DNA from: Saccoglossus kowalevskii
Taxonomy: Eukaryota; Hemichordata; Enteropneusta; Harrimaniidae
Direction: 5' to 3'
Length of the DNA stretch: 64,000 nt
Assembly (NCBI RefSeq): GCF_000003605.2
Contig: NW_003119427.1
Span: forward strand, 271,508 to 335,507
A program made the position numbers and the translations under genes. The notes under the pieces were generated by a model that saw only the letters and a program-made list of their open reading frames with translations, was not told the DNA's origin and did no database searches. This document shows, piece by piece, positions 63,877 through 64,000 of this stretch (positions are counted from its first letter, which is position 1; the number at the start of each line of letters is the position of its first letter).

Positions 63877-63912
63877 CTCCATCATGTCGTCATACGAACT
63901 ACCGACTGGAAA
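63877..63912 (-). CDS. Candidate 36-nt exon, gene unknown
   Basis: Acceptor CTATTTTGTTTTCAG and donor GAG|GTAAGT frame 12 codons, FPVGSSYDDMME. Only this phase is open; the other two contain stops. It may be a non-coding or alternative 5' exon of RUNDC1, or an exon of a minus-strand gene entering from the right edge. Joined directly to the 59900 acceptor it gives a short upstream frame ending at the RUNDC1 start. Confidence 0.4.
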
Positions 63913-64000
63913 CTGAAAACAAAATAGTGGGTGGTGGTTAAGATGTGTAATAATCTTATGACAACTGCTATGGCATTTCAAAATAAGAGGAGTATATTTG

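Overview
The window is AT-rich metazoan nuclear DNA with long spliced genes. Canonical GT-AG introns of up to about 14 kb, dense small DNA transposons, a tRNA-derived SINE and many TACATGTA-type words suggest a marine invertebrate bilaterian (lophotrochozoan, hemichordate or cephalochordate grade). The species cannot be named from sequence alone. No bacterial operons, CRISPR arrays, rRNA genes or viral elements were recognised.

Two protein-coding genes can be supported, both on the minus strand. The first begins at 34252 with a strong start context and runs left through exons at 34111-34252, 19402-19562, 9256-9429 and 349-486, then leaves the window. It encodes an adenylate-kinase-like P-loop protein with an N-terminal myristoylation-type motif (MGCGGS) and altered catalytic motifs. 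The second is complete: a 14-exon RUNDC1 orthologue with start 59886 and stop 41221, predicted at 573 residues. It has the family's conserved N-terminal RWAP motif, coiled coils and a C-terminal RUN domain ending in DAF. Its intron 2 uses a GC-AG splice pair.

Region by region: 1-34110 is mostly intronic DNA of the kinase-like gene. It holds a GC-rich 328-bp TIR element (2359-2686), a Tc1/mariner transposase relic (about 5596-6115), a pogo-like element carrying a TCTG microsatellite (14121-14822), a PIF/Harbinger-like 2.2-kb element with perfect 26-bp TIRs and TTA duplications (16569-18771, containing an assembly gap), a GC-rich repeat island (about 26793-27642) and an unassigned plus-strand exon-like segment (28223-28382). 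From 34253 to 41220 is intergenic DNA with two LINE relics, a 165-bp-type tandem repeat and a short hairpin. From 41221 to 59900 is RUNDC1, whose introns contain two TA-flanked MITE families, a 21-bp minisatellite with an assembly gap right next to exon 4, and dispersed repeats with terminal hairpins. From 59901 to 64000 is RUNDC1 upstream DNA with CRE and YY1-type motifs, a MITE, a tRNA-like SINE, a foldback MITE with a 7-bp target duplication, and a 36-nt exon-like segment with excellent splice sites.

The two genes show no evident functional link; they are simply neighbours in the same orientation. No clearly new biological system was found. The most unusual items are the degenerate kinase-like protein, the minisatellite abutting a splice acceptor, the hairpin downstream of RUNDC1, and the orphan exon-like segments.
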